NCBI RefSeq assembly: GCF_042139015.1
Contig: NZ_JBHIKY010000035.1
Coordinates: forward strand, 1 to 29,360
Direction of reading: 5' to 3'
Origin: JBHIKY01 sp042139015
GTDB taxonomy: Bacteria; Bacillota; Bacilli; Bacillales; Marinococcaceae
Length of the DNA stretch: 29,360 nucleotides
Shown: piece after piece, positions 7,916 to 15,087 of the stretch
Position numbering within the stretch: the first letter of the stretch is position 1
Layout: each line of letters opens with the position of its first letter
Notes under the pieces: generated by a model
What the model saw: the letters and a program-made list of their open reading frames with translations, nothing else
Databases searched by the model: none
What the model was told of the DNA's origin: nothing
Made by a program: the position numbers and the translations under genes

Positions 7916-7975
7916 TATAAAATGAAAGGAGAGATATAACACGCATTTTTTAGGAAACGGAGTTGAGGTGAAAAG

Positions 7976-9250
7976 ATGGGAACGGAACGCGTACAAACGT
8001 GGTTAAAAGAAATAAATTCAATTGGTGCCTCCGACAATGGAGTAAATCGGCTCGCATACACGAAGGAAGAAAGCAAGGCGATAGCGTTGTTTTCATCATG
8101 GTGTGAGAAAGAAGGAATGACTGTATCCGAGGATTCTGCAGGCAACGTTATAGCGCGTAGAAATGGTACCGAAGACCTGGCCTCTGTCGCTATTGGTTCT
8201 CATCTAGATACCGTCTATTCCGGAGGCTGCTTCGATGGGACGATTGGTGTCCTTGCCGGCCTGGAAATTGTGAGCCGGCTTAATGAACGAAAAATACAAA
8301 CGAAGCATCCTGTCGACATTATCGTTTTCCGATCAGAAGAATCATCAAGATTCGGAGTTTCCACTATCGGCAGCAAATGGATGGCCGGGGAGGGCTCCTC
8401 TTCCATGGGCTCGTTAACCGATAGAGACGGTATTCGGTTGGAGGATGCCGTAAAGGAAGCAGGGCTTTCTTTCTCTCGGTTTCCAAAGGCTGAAAAAAAA
8501 GTGCAGGATTTTAAAGCTTTTTTAGAAATGCATATAGAACAGGGGCCGGCTCTTGAGGATGAAAATCGCTCGATTGCGATCGCCTGCAGTATTGCTGCCC
8601 CGCTGCGGGTAAGAGCCACCATCACTGGAAAAGCTTCTCATTCCGGGACAACGTCGATGGATACAAGAAAGGACGCACTCACCGGTGCCTCTGAGCTTAT
8701 TCTTGCTCTTGAAAAAGCAGCCCGTAAGGAAAAGGAACATGGAACGGTAGCCACTGCAGGAAGCATCAAAACGCATCCGGGGGCTATGAATGTTGTTCCA
8801 GGTGAATGTGTCATTGATATTGACATACGCAGCAGTGATGTCCGGTCCAGAAAAAAAGTATTGCGTTCAATTCAGCATAAAGCCAAAAAAATAGAACAGA
8901 CCAGGAAGCTTTTCGTTCGATTTGAATCGTTATCGGAGGAAGACCCGGTTCCATTAAGTGACGTGATCAAAAAGAAATTTGAGGCAGCCTGCCGTGAGCT
9001 TGATATTTCTCCATTGAAAATAGTGAGCGGTGCCGGACATGATGTGATGAACATGGCAAAGAAATGGCCTTCCGGATTAATTTTTGTTCCATCTGTTAAT
9101 GGCCTCAGTCATCACCCTGACGAATACACCAGAAAAGCAGATATTACCCTCGGGGTCGATGTGTTGGAGCACACAGTCCTGTCCCTTGCGGAAGGCACTC
9201 TCTCCCCTGGTCAGAAAGGAGGCGTCAACTATGAAGCAGCACCTTCTTAA
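7976..9250 (+). CDS. M20-family N-carbamoyl-amino-acid amidohydrolase (ureidosuccinase / beta-ureidopropionase / allantoate hydrolase type)
   Basis: A 424-residue zinc hydrolase of the AllC/AmaB/beta-ureidopropionase group, which cleaves an N-carbamoyl group to amino acid, CO2 and ammonia. Metal ligands are visible in order: His76 (GSHLDTV), Asp88 (GGCFDGTIGV), Glu121/122 (RSEESSRFG), His186 (MHIEQGP) and His379 (GLSHHPDEY). The dimerisation/lid insertion spans about 205-325 (GKASHSGTTSMDTRKDA). Family members are about 400-430 residues, so it is complete. Next to a dihydroorotate-dehydrogenase pair and a dihydroorotase-like enzyme, the natural substrate would be N-carbamoyl-aspartate; N-carbamoyl-beta-alanine or allantoate are alternatives that sequence alone cannot exclude. 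Its last 20 bases overlap the next gene. Confidence 0.88.
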   Translation: MGTERVQTWLKEINSIGASDNGVNRLAYTKEESKAIALFSSWCEKEGMTVSEDSAGNVIARRNGTEDLASVAIGSHLDTVYSGGCFDGTIGVLAGLEIVSRLNERKIQTKHPVDIIVFRSEESSRFGVSTIGSKWMAGEGSSSMGSLTDRDGIRLEDAVKEAGLSFSRFPKAEKKVQDFKAFLEMHIEQGPALEDENRSIAIACSIAAPLRVRATITGKASHSGTTSMDTRKDALTGASELILALEKAARKEKEHGTVATAGSIKTHPGAMNVVPGECVIDIDIRSSDVRSRKKVLRSIQHKAKKIEQTRKLFVRFESLSEEDPVPLSDVIKKKFEAACRELDISPLKIVSGAGHDVMNMAKKWPSGLIFVPSVNGLSHHPDEYTRKADITLGVDVLEHTVLSLAEGTLSPGQKGGVNYEAAPS

Positions 9251-10019
9251 GGTTCTTTCTAACGTTCAGGTCAGTGCCCGTTATTGGCACATGACGCTTG
9301 ATACCTCCAGAGTCCAGGAAACGATTAAACCCGGTCAGTTTTTCCACGTACGCTGCTCGGATGAATATACCCCATTTCTGCGTAGGCCTTTCAGCATTTA
9401 TCTAATCAACAAGGAAGAGCGGACGATTGAATTTCTCTACCTTGTGAAAGGTGAAGGCACAGCGGCGCTGACGAAAAAGGAAAGCGGCGATACGGTCGAT
9501 TTGTTTGGGCCGGCTGGAAAAGGGTTTCAAATTCCAGAGCATGCCAAAGAAATTCTACTGCTCGCAAGAGGGGTCGGCATTGCGACACTTGCCGCTCTCG
9601 CCCAGGAAGCGTCTTTCCAGGGGGTTCATTGCACAGCAGTTTTAAGCGCCAGATCGAAGGATGATCTGCTCGCCGCGGACATGCTGAAGGCATTCGGTAC
9701 AAAGGTATATCCGGTGACAGAGGAAGAACAAACGAGCGACGTCGAATCGGTGGAACGACTTATGCATCAGAAAATGAAAGAAAAGAAGATAGATGCTATT
9801 TATACTTGCGGATCAAAGCGTTTATCAAAGCTTGCCCAGCGATTTGCCGATCATTATAACCTTCCTGGGGAAATTGCGCTTGAGGAGCATATGGGGTGCG
9901 CCATGGGGGCATGCTTTGCTTGTGTCTGTGATATCGAAGAAGACGACGGCAGCCACAAATCGGTCAGAGTATGTATTGACGGCCCCGTCTTTCCATTAAA
10001 AAAGGTGGTGCTCTCATGA
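9231..10019 (+). CDS. PyrK-like dihydroorotate dehydrogenase electron-transfer subunit
   Basis: A 262-residue FAD/[2Fe-2S] reductase subunit. The start is ATG 9231, preceded by AAAGGAGG eight bases upstream; an in-frame extension to 9084 lies inside the upstream gene and is not used. The FAD motif is RRPFSIY (51-57). Four cluster cysteines sit exactly as in PyrK: Cys223, Cys228, Cys231 and Cys248 (CAMGACFAC then VCIDGPVF). The usual Gly-rich NAD loop appears as LLARGVGIATL (110-120), with an Arg replacing a Gly, so cofactor preference may differ from biosynthetic PyrK. It would carry electrons between NAD(P)H and the PyrD-like subunit encoded next (4-bp overlap). A degradative role would mean reducing orotate or a similar pyrimidine. 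Confidence 0.85.
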   Translation: MKQHLLKVLSNVQVSARYWHMTLDTSRVQETIKPGQFFHVRCSDEYTPFLRRPFSIYLINKEERTIEFLYLVKGEGTAALTKKESGDTVDLFGPAGKGFQIPEHAKEILLLARGVGIATLAALAQEASFQGVHCTAVLSARSKDDLLAADMLKAFGTKVYPVTEEEQTSDVESVERLMHQKMKEKKIDAIYTCGSKRLSKLAQRFADHYNLPGEIALEEHMGCAMGACFACVCDIEEDDGSHKSVRVCIDGPVFPLKKVVLS

Positions 10020-10930
10020 TTGCAAGGCGTAACACGAGTATTCGTATTGGATCATTAACCCTTTCTAACCCTGTTATGCCGGCTTCCGGAGCATTCGGTC
10101 CGGAAATGCATGAAGTTATCGATTTTAATAAACTCGGCGCGATCGTCCCAAAAAGTATTACGAAGCATCCCCGCCCGGGAAATCAGACACCAAGAGTATG
10201 CGAAACACCGAGCGGTATGATCAATTCCATCGGTATACAGTCCAAAGGGATTGATTATTACGTCAAATACGTTATTCCCGACTATGCCCAGTACGATGCT
10301 CCTATCATTTCAAGTATATCCGCTGATTCAATTGAAGAATTTTGTGAAATGTCTGAACTGCTCGGCAGACATAAGCATATCGATGCGCTTGAACTCAATA
10401 TTTCCTGTCCAAATTTAAAGGGGGACGGCCATGCTTTTGGAATGGATGCAGACGTCACCTACCAATTGATGCAAAAAGTACGACGGGTGACCGAGGTGCC
10501 GTTGATTGCTAAGTTGACACCAAACGTAACCAGCATTCAGGATATTGCGAAAGCAGCAGAAAAAGGCGGCGCTGATGCCCTGACCGTAGCTAATACACTT
10601 CTTGCTATGGCGATTGATACGGAAACCCGTAAACCTAGAATCGGCAATGTCATGGGGGGGTTGTCCGGTTCCGCTGTTAAACCGATTATCGTCCGAATGA
10701 TTTATCAAACCGCCCAGGTCACTTCCATTCCTATCATTGGATGCGGAGGCATCATGAACGGAAAAGATGCGGTCGAAATGATGATTGCAGGCGCCTCTGC
10801 CGTTCAAGTCGGAACAGCAAGTTTTATTCACCCTACCGCGCTCACTGATGTGCTTTCTGATATTCAAGACTATATGCAAAGGCATGACATTGATGATGTG
10901 AATGACTTAATTGGCACCGTTCAGTTGTAA
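10016..10930 (+). CDS. PyrD-like class 1B dihydroorotate dehydrogenase catalytic subunit
   Basis: A 304-residue FMN barrel of the class 1B length. Class 1B hallmarks are present: the catalytic base Cys131 in LNISCPNLKGDGHAFG, Lys46 in VPKSIT, Asn70 in ETPSGMINSIGIQS, Asn128 and Asn133 around the catalytic Cys, Lys166 in IAKLTPN, Asn193 in VANTLLAMAID, and the FMN loops GGLSGSAVKP and IIGCGGI. The orotate-contacting asparagines are retained, which argues for a carboxylated pyrimidine substrate rather than uracil. There is no C-terminal 4Fe-4S ferredoxin domain as in PreA. The genes for de novo pyrimidine synthesis are not adjacent. Placement with a transporter, a PucR regulator and a carbamoyl hydrolase suggests a catabolic paralogue. 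Confidence 0.87.
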   Translation: MIARRNTSIRIGSLTLSNPVMPASGAFGPEMHEVIDFNKLGAIVPKSITKHPRPGNQTPRVCETPSGMINSIGIQSKGIDYYVKYVIPDYAQYDAPIISSISADSIEEFCEMSELLGRHKHIDALELNISCPNLKGDGHAFGMDADVTYQLMQKVRRVTEVPLIAKLTPNVTSIQDIAKAAEKGGADALTVANTLLAMAIDTETRKPRIGNVMGGLSGSAVKPIIVRMIYQTAQVTSIPIIGCGGIMNGKDAVEMMIAGASAVQVGTASFIHPTALTDVLSDIQDYMQRHDIDDVNDLIGTVQL

Positions 10931-10951
10931 GAAAAAAGGAGAGAAAACCGT

Positions 10952-12373
10952 ATGGCGACGTGTGACTTATGTATTAAAAACGGCACCCTGGTAACTGGCA
11001 CAGAAACATATCAAGCAACTATTTATGTAAAAGATGAAAAAATCATAGCTGTAACTGCACCAGATGTCAAACTGCTGGAAGCTAATGAAACCATCGATGC
11101 TGCCGGCCTTCATGTGCTTCCCGGCCTCATGGATACCCATGTCCACTCCCGAGACCCCGGCCCGACACATAAAGAAGATTTTTATCACTCCACGCGTGCA
11201 GCTGCAGCCGGTGGAATAACTACGGTATTTGAAATGCCTAATACCACACCGCCTGTCGATAATGCTGCACACTTCGATCAACAGAAAGACAATCTTTCTT
11301 CAAAAGCCGCCGTTGATTTCGGCTTATGGGGCATTTGTCTTGGTCATCTCAATAATAATAAGATTCTCGAGCTTCATGAACGCGGTGTCATTTCCTTTAA
11401 ATTCTTCTGGGGCTACGCCGTGCATGAGAAAACGTTCCAATTGATGTATAACTACAAACCAGGAATGGACAATGTTATTCCTCCTTTCCATGATGGAGAG
11501 GTATATGAAATGATGGAGCATGTCTCGAATACCGGACAGATTTTTGCTGTACATGCAGAAAATAACGATTTGATCCAAACGCTGACAAGCCGGGTAGAAG
11601 AACGCGGCGGCAGCAGCTACGGCGATCTGCTTGAAGGCCGCCCTTCTCTTGCTGAGGTATTGACGGTCCAGACAGGCATTTCAATGGCAAGGGCGACTGG
11701 TGTCCGTTTTCACGTGCTGCACGTCAGCAGCGGCGAAGCGGTGGAGCTTGTCAGACAGGCACAACACGAAGGACTTCCTGTCACTGTAGAAACCTGCCCT
11801 CATTACCTCTTTTTGTCCGCCGAGCAGTATAACGACATCGGCTCTACGATGAAGGTTTATCCACCGGTGAAATTTAAAAAAGATCAAGACGCGATTTGGG
11901 AGGGGATAAAGGATGGGACGATTTCCGCTGTCTGTTCTGACCATGCCCCTCACACCGCCGAAGAAAAAGATGGGGAACTCTGGTCGATTCCCGCCGGTAT
12001 GTGCGGCGTCGAAACACTTGCACCGCTCATGCTGAATGCCGTCAGCGAAAAACGGATCTCATTAAACCGTTTTGTTCAGCTGCTTTCTGAAGAGCCTGCC
12101 AGGATGTACGGAATCGCTCCTCAAAAAGGCACGCTTCAACCTGGTTCTGATGCTGATTTTACGTTTGTAGATATGAATAAAGAAGGAACAATCGAAGTCG
12201 AAAAACTTCACAGTAAAAGCAAGGTGTCCGCTTATAACGGCTTTCCTGTGAAAGGATGGCCTGTTCGTACCATCGTACGCGGCAGAACTGTCATGCATAA
12301 TGGCAGCGTGATCGAAGACTCCACCGGACAGCTGGTCACTCCTGTTCAAAAAGGAACGGCGATTCATGGATAA
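10952..12373 (+). CDS. Dihydroorotase/allantoinase-type cyclic amidohydrolase
   Basis: A 473-residue binuclear metal amidohydrolase that hydrolyses a cyclic amide. Ligands: His63 and His65 (DTHVHSRDPG), the carboxylated Lys150 (ISFKFFWGY), His201 (AVHAENN), His257 (HVLHVSS) and Asp330 (CSDHAPH). The HxHxR motif (Arg67) and MPNTTPPVD (Asn97) are what dihydroorotases use to bind the dihydroorotate carboxylate; allantoinases typically have EPG after a non-Arg residue and MPLN. However, length, the Lys bridge and ETCPHYLFL resemble allantoinase/hydantoinase. I favour dihydroorotate to N-carbamoyl-aspartate because of the PyrDK-like genes just upstream; hydantoin, dihydrouracil or allantoin remain possible. 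It starts 21 bases after the PyrD-like gene with AAAGGAGAG. Confidence 0.85.
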   Translation: MATCDLCIKNGTLVTGTETYQATIYVKDEKIIAVTAPDVKLLEANETIDAAGLHVLPGLMDTHVHSRDPGPTHKEDFYHSTRAAAAGGITTVFEMPNTTPPVDNAAHFDQQKDNLSSKAAVDFGLWGICLGHLNNNKILELHERGVISFKFFWGYAVHEKTFQLMYNYKPGMDNVIPPFHDGEVYEMMEHVSNTGQIFAVHAENNDLIQTLTSRVEERGGSSYGDLLEGRPSLAEVLTVQTGISMARATGVRFHVLHVSSGEAVELVRQAQHEGLPVTVETCPHYLFLSAEQYNDIGSTMKVYPPVKFKKDQDAIWEGIKDGTISAVCSDHAPHTAEEKDGELWSIPAGMCGVETLAPLMLNAVSEKRISLNRFVQLLSEEPARMYGIAPQKGTLQPGSDADFTFVDMNKEGTIEVEKLHSKSKVSAYNGFPVKGWPVRTIVRGRTVMHNGSVIEDSTGQLVTPVQKGTAIHG

Positions 12374-13109
12374 GCACCCAGTTGCCAACCATATTCAAAG
12401 TCACCGATCTACAAGAAAATTTAAGAATACACGTATTCCAGAGGAGATCATAAAAGAAATTATTACCTCAGCACAATGGGCTCCGACCTCTCACAATGTA
12501 CAGGCCTACAGTATTATTTCTATCACCGATCAAACACTGCGGGTCGAATTAGCCCATTTATGCGGAGATCAAAAATATGTAAAGGAAGCCCCGGCTTTTT
12601 TTGTATTCACAGCTGACTTTTATCCTCATTCTCTTATAAGCCGCCGGCTTGAGGTCCCATTTGAAATGGAGGAAACGGAAAATGTCATCGTCGGAGCCGT
12701 TGACACTGCTCTTGCTGCCCAAAACGCTTTGCTGACAGCCCGCGCTTACGGACTCGGAGGAGTGATGATCGGCGGTATCCGCAACCATTCCGAAAAAGTG
12801 GCAAAGCTTTTAAAACTTCCGGAATGGACATTTCCGGTCATGGGACTTTGCCTCGGCTACCCTGCTTCCATTACAGATCAAAAGCCGCGCTTCCCATTAT
12901 ACGGGGTGCTGCATGAGAATCATTACGACGCCAATGATATCGAAAAAGCGATAGTTGAATACGACGAGCGCACCCTACATTATTACAGTAATAGAAAACC
13001 AAACCCTAAGCAGTCGGGCTGGAGTTCGCAGATGGCAGCCTACCTCTCCACTCCCCGCCGTCCCGGGGTTACTGCATTTCTAAAAAAACAAGGCTTCAAG
13101 ATGAAATAA
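12366..13109 (+). CDS. NfsA/NfrA-type FMN nitroreductase (NAD(P)H flavin oxidoreductase)
   Basis: A 247-residue nitroreductase-fold protein. FMN contacts are visible: HRSTRKF (13-19), APTSHN (39-44) and GLGGVMIGGIRN (129-140), with the NfsA-type C-terminal extension that wraps around the dimer (about 180-247). Such enzymes reduce flavins, nitro compounds or quinones with NAD(P)H. The start overlaps the amidohydrolase by eight bases, which implies translational coupling and a pathway role. Possible jobs are supplying reduced flavin or reducing a side product of the ring-opening route; neither is shown by the sequence. B. subtilis NfrA is a useful general comparison. Confidence 0.85.
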   Translation: MDKHPVANHIQSHRSTRKFKNTRIPEEIIKEIITSAQWAPTSHNVQAYSIISITDQTLRVELAHLCGDQKYVKEAPAFFVFTADFYPHSLISRRLEVPFEMEETENVIVGAVDTALAAQNALLTARAYGLGGVMIGGIRNHSEKVAKLLKLPEWTFPVMGLCLGYPASITDQKPRFPLYGVLHENHYDANDIEKAIVEYDERTLHYYSNRKPNPKQSGWSSQMAAYLSTPRRPGVTAFLKKQGFKMK

Positions 13110-13121
13110 GGAGATGCTTGC

Positions 13122-14420
13122 ATGTCTTATCCGATTACTTTTTCTGCAGCCGGCGACTGTTTCATTACGAGACGCCTCCCGCAAGGTGATTCCAATGCAG
13201 AAGCATTGAAACATATACTTCTTCAGGGAGATGTCCGCTTTGCCAACCTGGAGGTCACCACCCATCGAAGGGAAGGCTCTCCCTCTGCATTCAGCGGTGG
13301 TACATGGGCGATGGCCGACCCAGAAGTATTGGACGACCTCGCCTATTACTCCTTTAATATGCTGAACGGGGCAACGAACCATACTCTCGATTACTTATAC
13401 GGTGGCATGCTGGCGACCGAGCAGCACGTGCAGGACCGCGGATTTGTTTACGCCGGCTTCGGCAGCCAGCTTGCGGACGCTTCTGCTCCCCGCTACCTTG
13501 ATACACCAAACGGAAGAACTGCTTTAATCGCCTGTACGTCCACCTTTCACGAATCATGGACAGCCGGAGAACAAAGCCGGGACATGCCGGGACGCCCGGG
13601 GATCAACCCTCTGCGCTTTGACACGACCTACACCGTCTCCAATGACAAGCTGAACCAGCTCCGTGCTGTCGCAGAGGCTACTTACATTAACGCAGACGAA
13701 AACCTTGCTGTGAAAGAAGGCTTTAAAACACCGTCAAATGGGAAAACATTGCGATTTGGCGGTCATTTCTTCAAGAACGGTACCGAGGAAGGGAAGGTAC
13801 GCACCGTCGTTCCAAAGGACCTTAAGCGACTGGAGCAATCCGTTAAAGAAGCAGAGAGACAGGCAGAATACGTTATCGTCAGCCTTCATTCTCACGAAAT
13901 GGAGAAAGAAGATAAAAACAAGCCCGCCGACTTTCAGCTTGATTTTTCCAGAAAAATGATCGACGCCGGCGCCGATTCCGTGATATGCCACGGTCCCCAT
14001 GTAGTACGAGGAGTGGAAATATATAAAGGCAAGCCCATTTTTCACGGCCTCGGAAATTTCATTTTTCAAAATGATACCGTCACCCACCTCCCTAAGGATT
14101 TCTACGAAAAATATCACCTTCCTTACGAGGCGAATGTGGCGGACGCCTTTGATGCGAGGAGCGACAGCGGCATGAAAGGACTCGGCATCAACCCGGATGT
14201 CTGGCGCTCTGTCATTCCTGTATGGAAGATGAATCATGGCGGATTAGTAGAAATCACCTTCTATCCGATCGATTTAGGATTTGGAAAACCACGTTACACA
14301 AGAGGATGGCCGAAGTTGACGGAAGACCCTTCTGTGCTCGAACACCTGCAAGCTCTGTCCCGACCTTTCGGAACGAAAATAGAGATTCAAAAGGACGGCA
14401 CCGGAGTTATCAGGTTGTAA
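13122..14420 (+). CDS. CapA-family protein (PGA_cap metallophosphatase fold), no signal peptide
   Basis: A 432-residue CapA/PgsA-type protein. Characteristic motifs in order: AAGDCFI (9-15), ANLEVT (41-46), NGATNHTLDYLYGGM (82-96), IVSLHSHE (about 252-259), ICHGPHVVRGVEIY and GLGNFIF. Classical CapA proteins act in poly-gamma-glutamate capsule synthesis and have an N-terminal membrane anchor; here the protein begins MSYPITFSAAGD with no signal or helix, so it should be cytosolic. It is the last gene of the catabolic operon, 12 bases after the nitroreductase, with an AAGGAG site. CapA-like metalloenzymes occur in other nitrogen-catabolic operons, but the reaction is not known to me. A hydrolytic role on a pathway intermediate is a guess. 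Confidence 0.8.
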   Translation: MSYPITFSAAGDCFITRRLPQGDSNAEALKHILLQGDVRFANLEVTTHRREGSPSAFSGGTWAMADPEVLDDLAYYSFNMLNGATNHTLDYLYGGMLATEQHVQDRGFVYAGFGSQLADASAPRYLDTPNGRTALIACTSTFHESWTAGEQSRDMPGRPGINPLRFDTTYTVSNDKLNQLRAVAEATYINADENLAVKEGFKTPSNGKTLRFGGHFFKNGTEEGKVRTVVPKDLKRLEQSVKEAERQAEYVIVSLHSHEMEKEDKNKPADFQLDFSRKMIDAGADSVICHGPHVVRGVEIYKGKPIFHGLGNFIFQNDTVTHLPKDFYEKYHLPYEANVADAFDARSDSGMKGLGINPDVWRSVIPVWKMNHGGLVEITFYPIDLGFGKPRYTRGWPKLTEDPSVLEHLQALSRPFGTKIEIQKDGTGVIRL

Positions 14421-14495
14421 AGTGGGTGGTGGAATGAGAGGACGAAAATGTGAGTGGTTTAGACTGCTCCTTATTGTGGCTATATTTAAGATAAA

Positions 14496-14527
14496 AGAAG
14501 GTCCATATGTTGGATCTTCTTTTTTTA
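14496..14527 (+). terminator. Operon terminator after the CapA-family gene
   Basis: AGAAGGTCCA (14496-14505) pairs with TGGATCTTCT (14511-14520) with one G-T pair, five-base loop, and seven T residues follow. It ends the operon that starts at dctP. Confidence 0.88.
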
Positions 14528-14592
14528 TTAAACCAAAAAGAAGAAATGAACACAGAGAATTCTATAGAAAGAATTTAAGGAGGGGCTTCGTT

Positions 14593-14946
14593 TTGTGGAT
14601 CTATTTTGATGAGTTGGACGGATATTTACACCCTAAATGGATGTTCGTCCAGGCCTATACCGCGGATGCGGTGGTTTTTTATTCAATTAATCAGCCATTT
14701 GAGAGGCTTCTGCCTGAAGATTTTCATGACGACATTCACTCCCTAAGCGTCGATATTAGCGAAATGGTCAGGCATTCTGAAAAGCCGGATAAATTCGGTA
14801 TTCATTTAGAAAAAGTACAGGAGCGTCTGCAAAAGGATGGACTTCATCCCGATCACATTTTTGAAGTTGATTATTTCATCATGCTTTGTGAGGATGTAGC
14901 AGAAATCATGGCTGTTGATTTAAAGAGTAAATTCAACACGAAATAG
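14593..14946 (+). CDS. Hypothetical protein (117 aa), unrecognised
   Basis: The best start is TTG 14593, seven bases after AAGGAGGGG (14577-14585); an in-frame extension back to 14422 passes through the upstream terminator and is rejected. The soluble acidic protein begins with the aromatic segment LWIYFDELDGYLHPKW and continues with alternating hydrophobic stretches (FVQAYTADAVVFYSI; HIFEVDYFIMLCEDVAEIM). No domain is recognised. It stands alone between the operon terminator and the ABC/two-component cluster, and no strong terminator of its own is visible. Confidence 0.65.
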   Translation: MWIYFDELDGYLHPKWMFVQAYTADAVVFYSINQPFERLLPEDFHDDIHSLSVDISEMVRHSEKPDKFGIHLEKVQERLQKDGLHPDHIFEVDYFIMLCEDVAEIMAVDLKSKFNTK

Positions 14947-15013
14947 CAATATGCTAACCAGTCTCACCCTCGACAATGAACTTTTATCGATTTTCGTTGT
15001 GCACCAGTCATCA

Positions 15014-15060
15014 TTACATTTGTAACTACTCGAATCATACATAACCCATTAAGGTAGTAT
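15014..15060 (+). promoter_or_regulatory. Candidate promoter and response-regulator site for the ABC/two-component operon
   Basis: A dyad TTACA-TT-TGTAA (15014-15025), flanked by AGT and ACT, lies about 30 bases upstream of a TAGTAT -10 element (15055-15060) whose -35 region is poor. A weak -35 with an upstream dyad is the arrangement expected for activation by the NarL-type regulator encoded in this operon. This is inference; no binding consensus was tested. Confidence 0.35.
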
Positions 15061-15087
15061 TAAGAAGGATGTTAAGGAGGTTATGGC

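Noticed and set aside
8215..8625. 136-codon antisense ORF within the hydrolase gene
   Set aside because: Antisense shadow of the M20 hydrolase coding frame; no ribosome binding site or family features.
9231..10930. PreT/PreA-type dihydropyrimidine dehydrogenase (uracil reduction)
   Set aside because: The catalytic subunit is the short class 1B form with NISCPN and orotate-type asparagines and has no ferredoxin-like C-terminal domain; the partner is PyrK-like, not PreT-like.
10952..12373. Plain allantoinase and allantoin-degradation operon
   Set aside because: Dihydroorotase-like Arg and MPNT motifs plus adjacent PyrD/PyrK-like genes are not explained by allantoin degradation; kept only as an alternative for the amidohydrolase.
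13738..14237. Long ORFs on both strands inside the CapA-family gene (such as 13734-14237 minus)
   Set aside because: They are frame shadows of a gene with clear family motifs and have no start signals.
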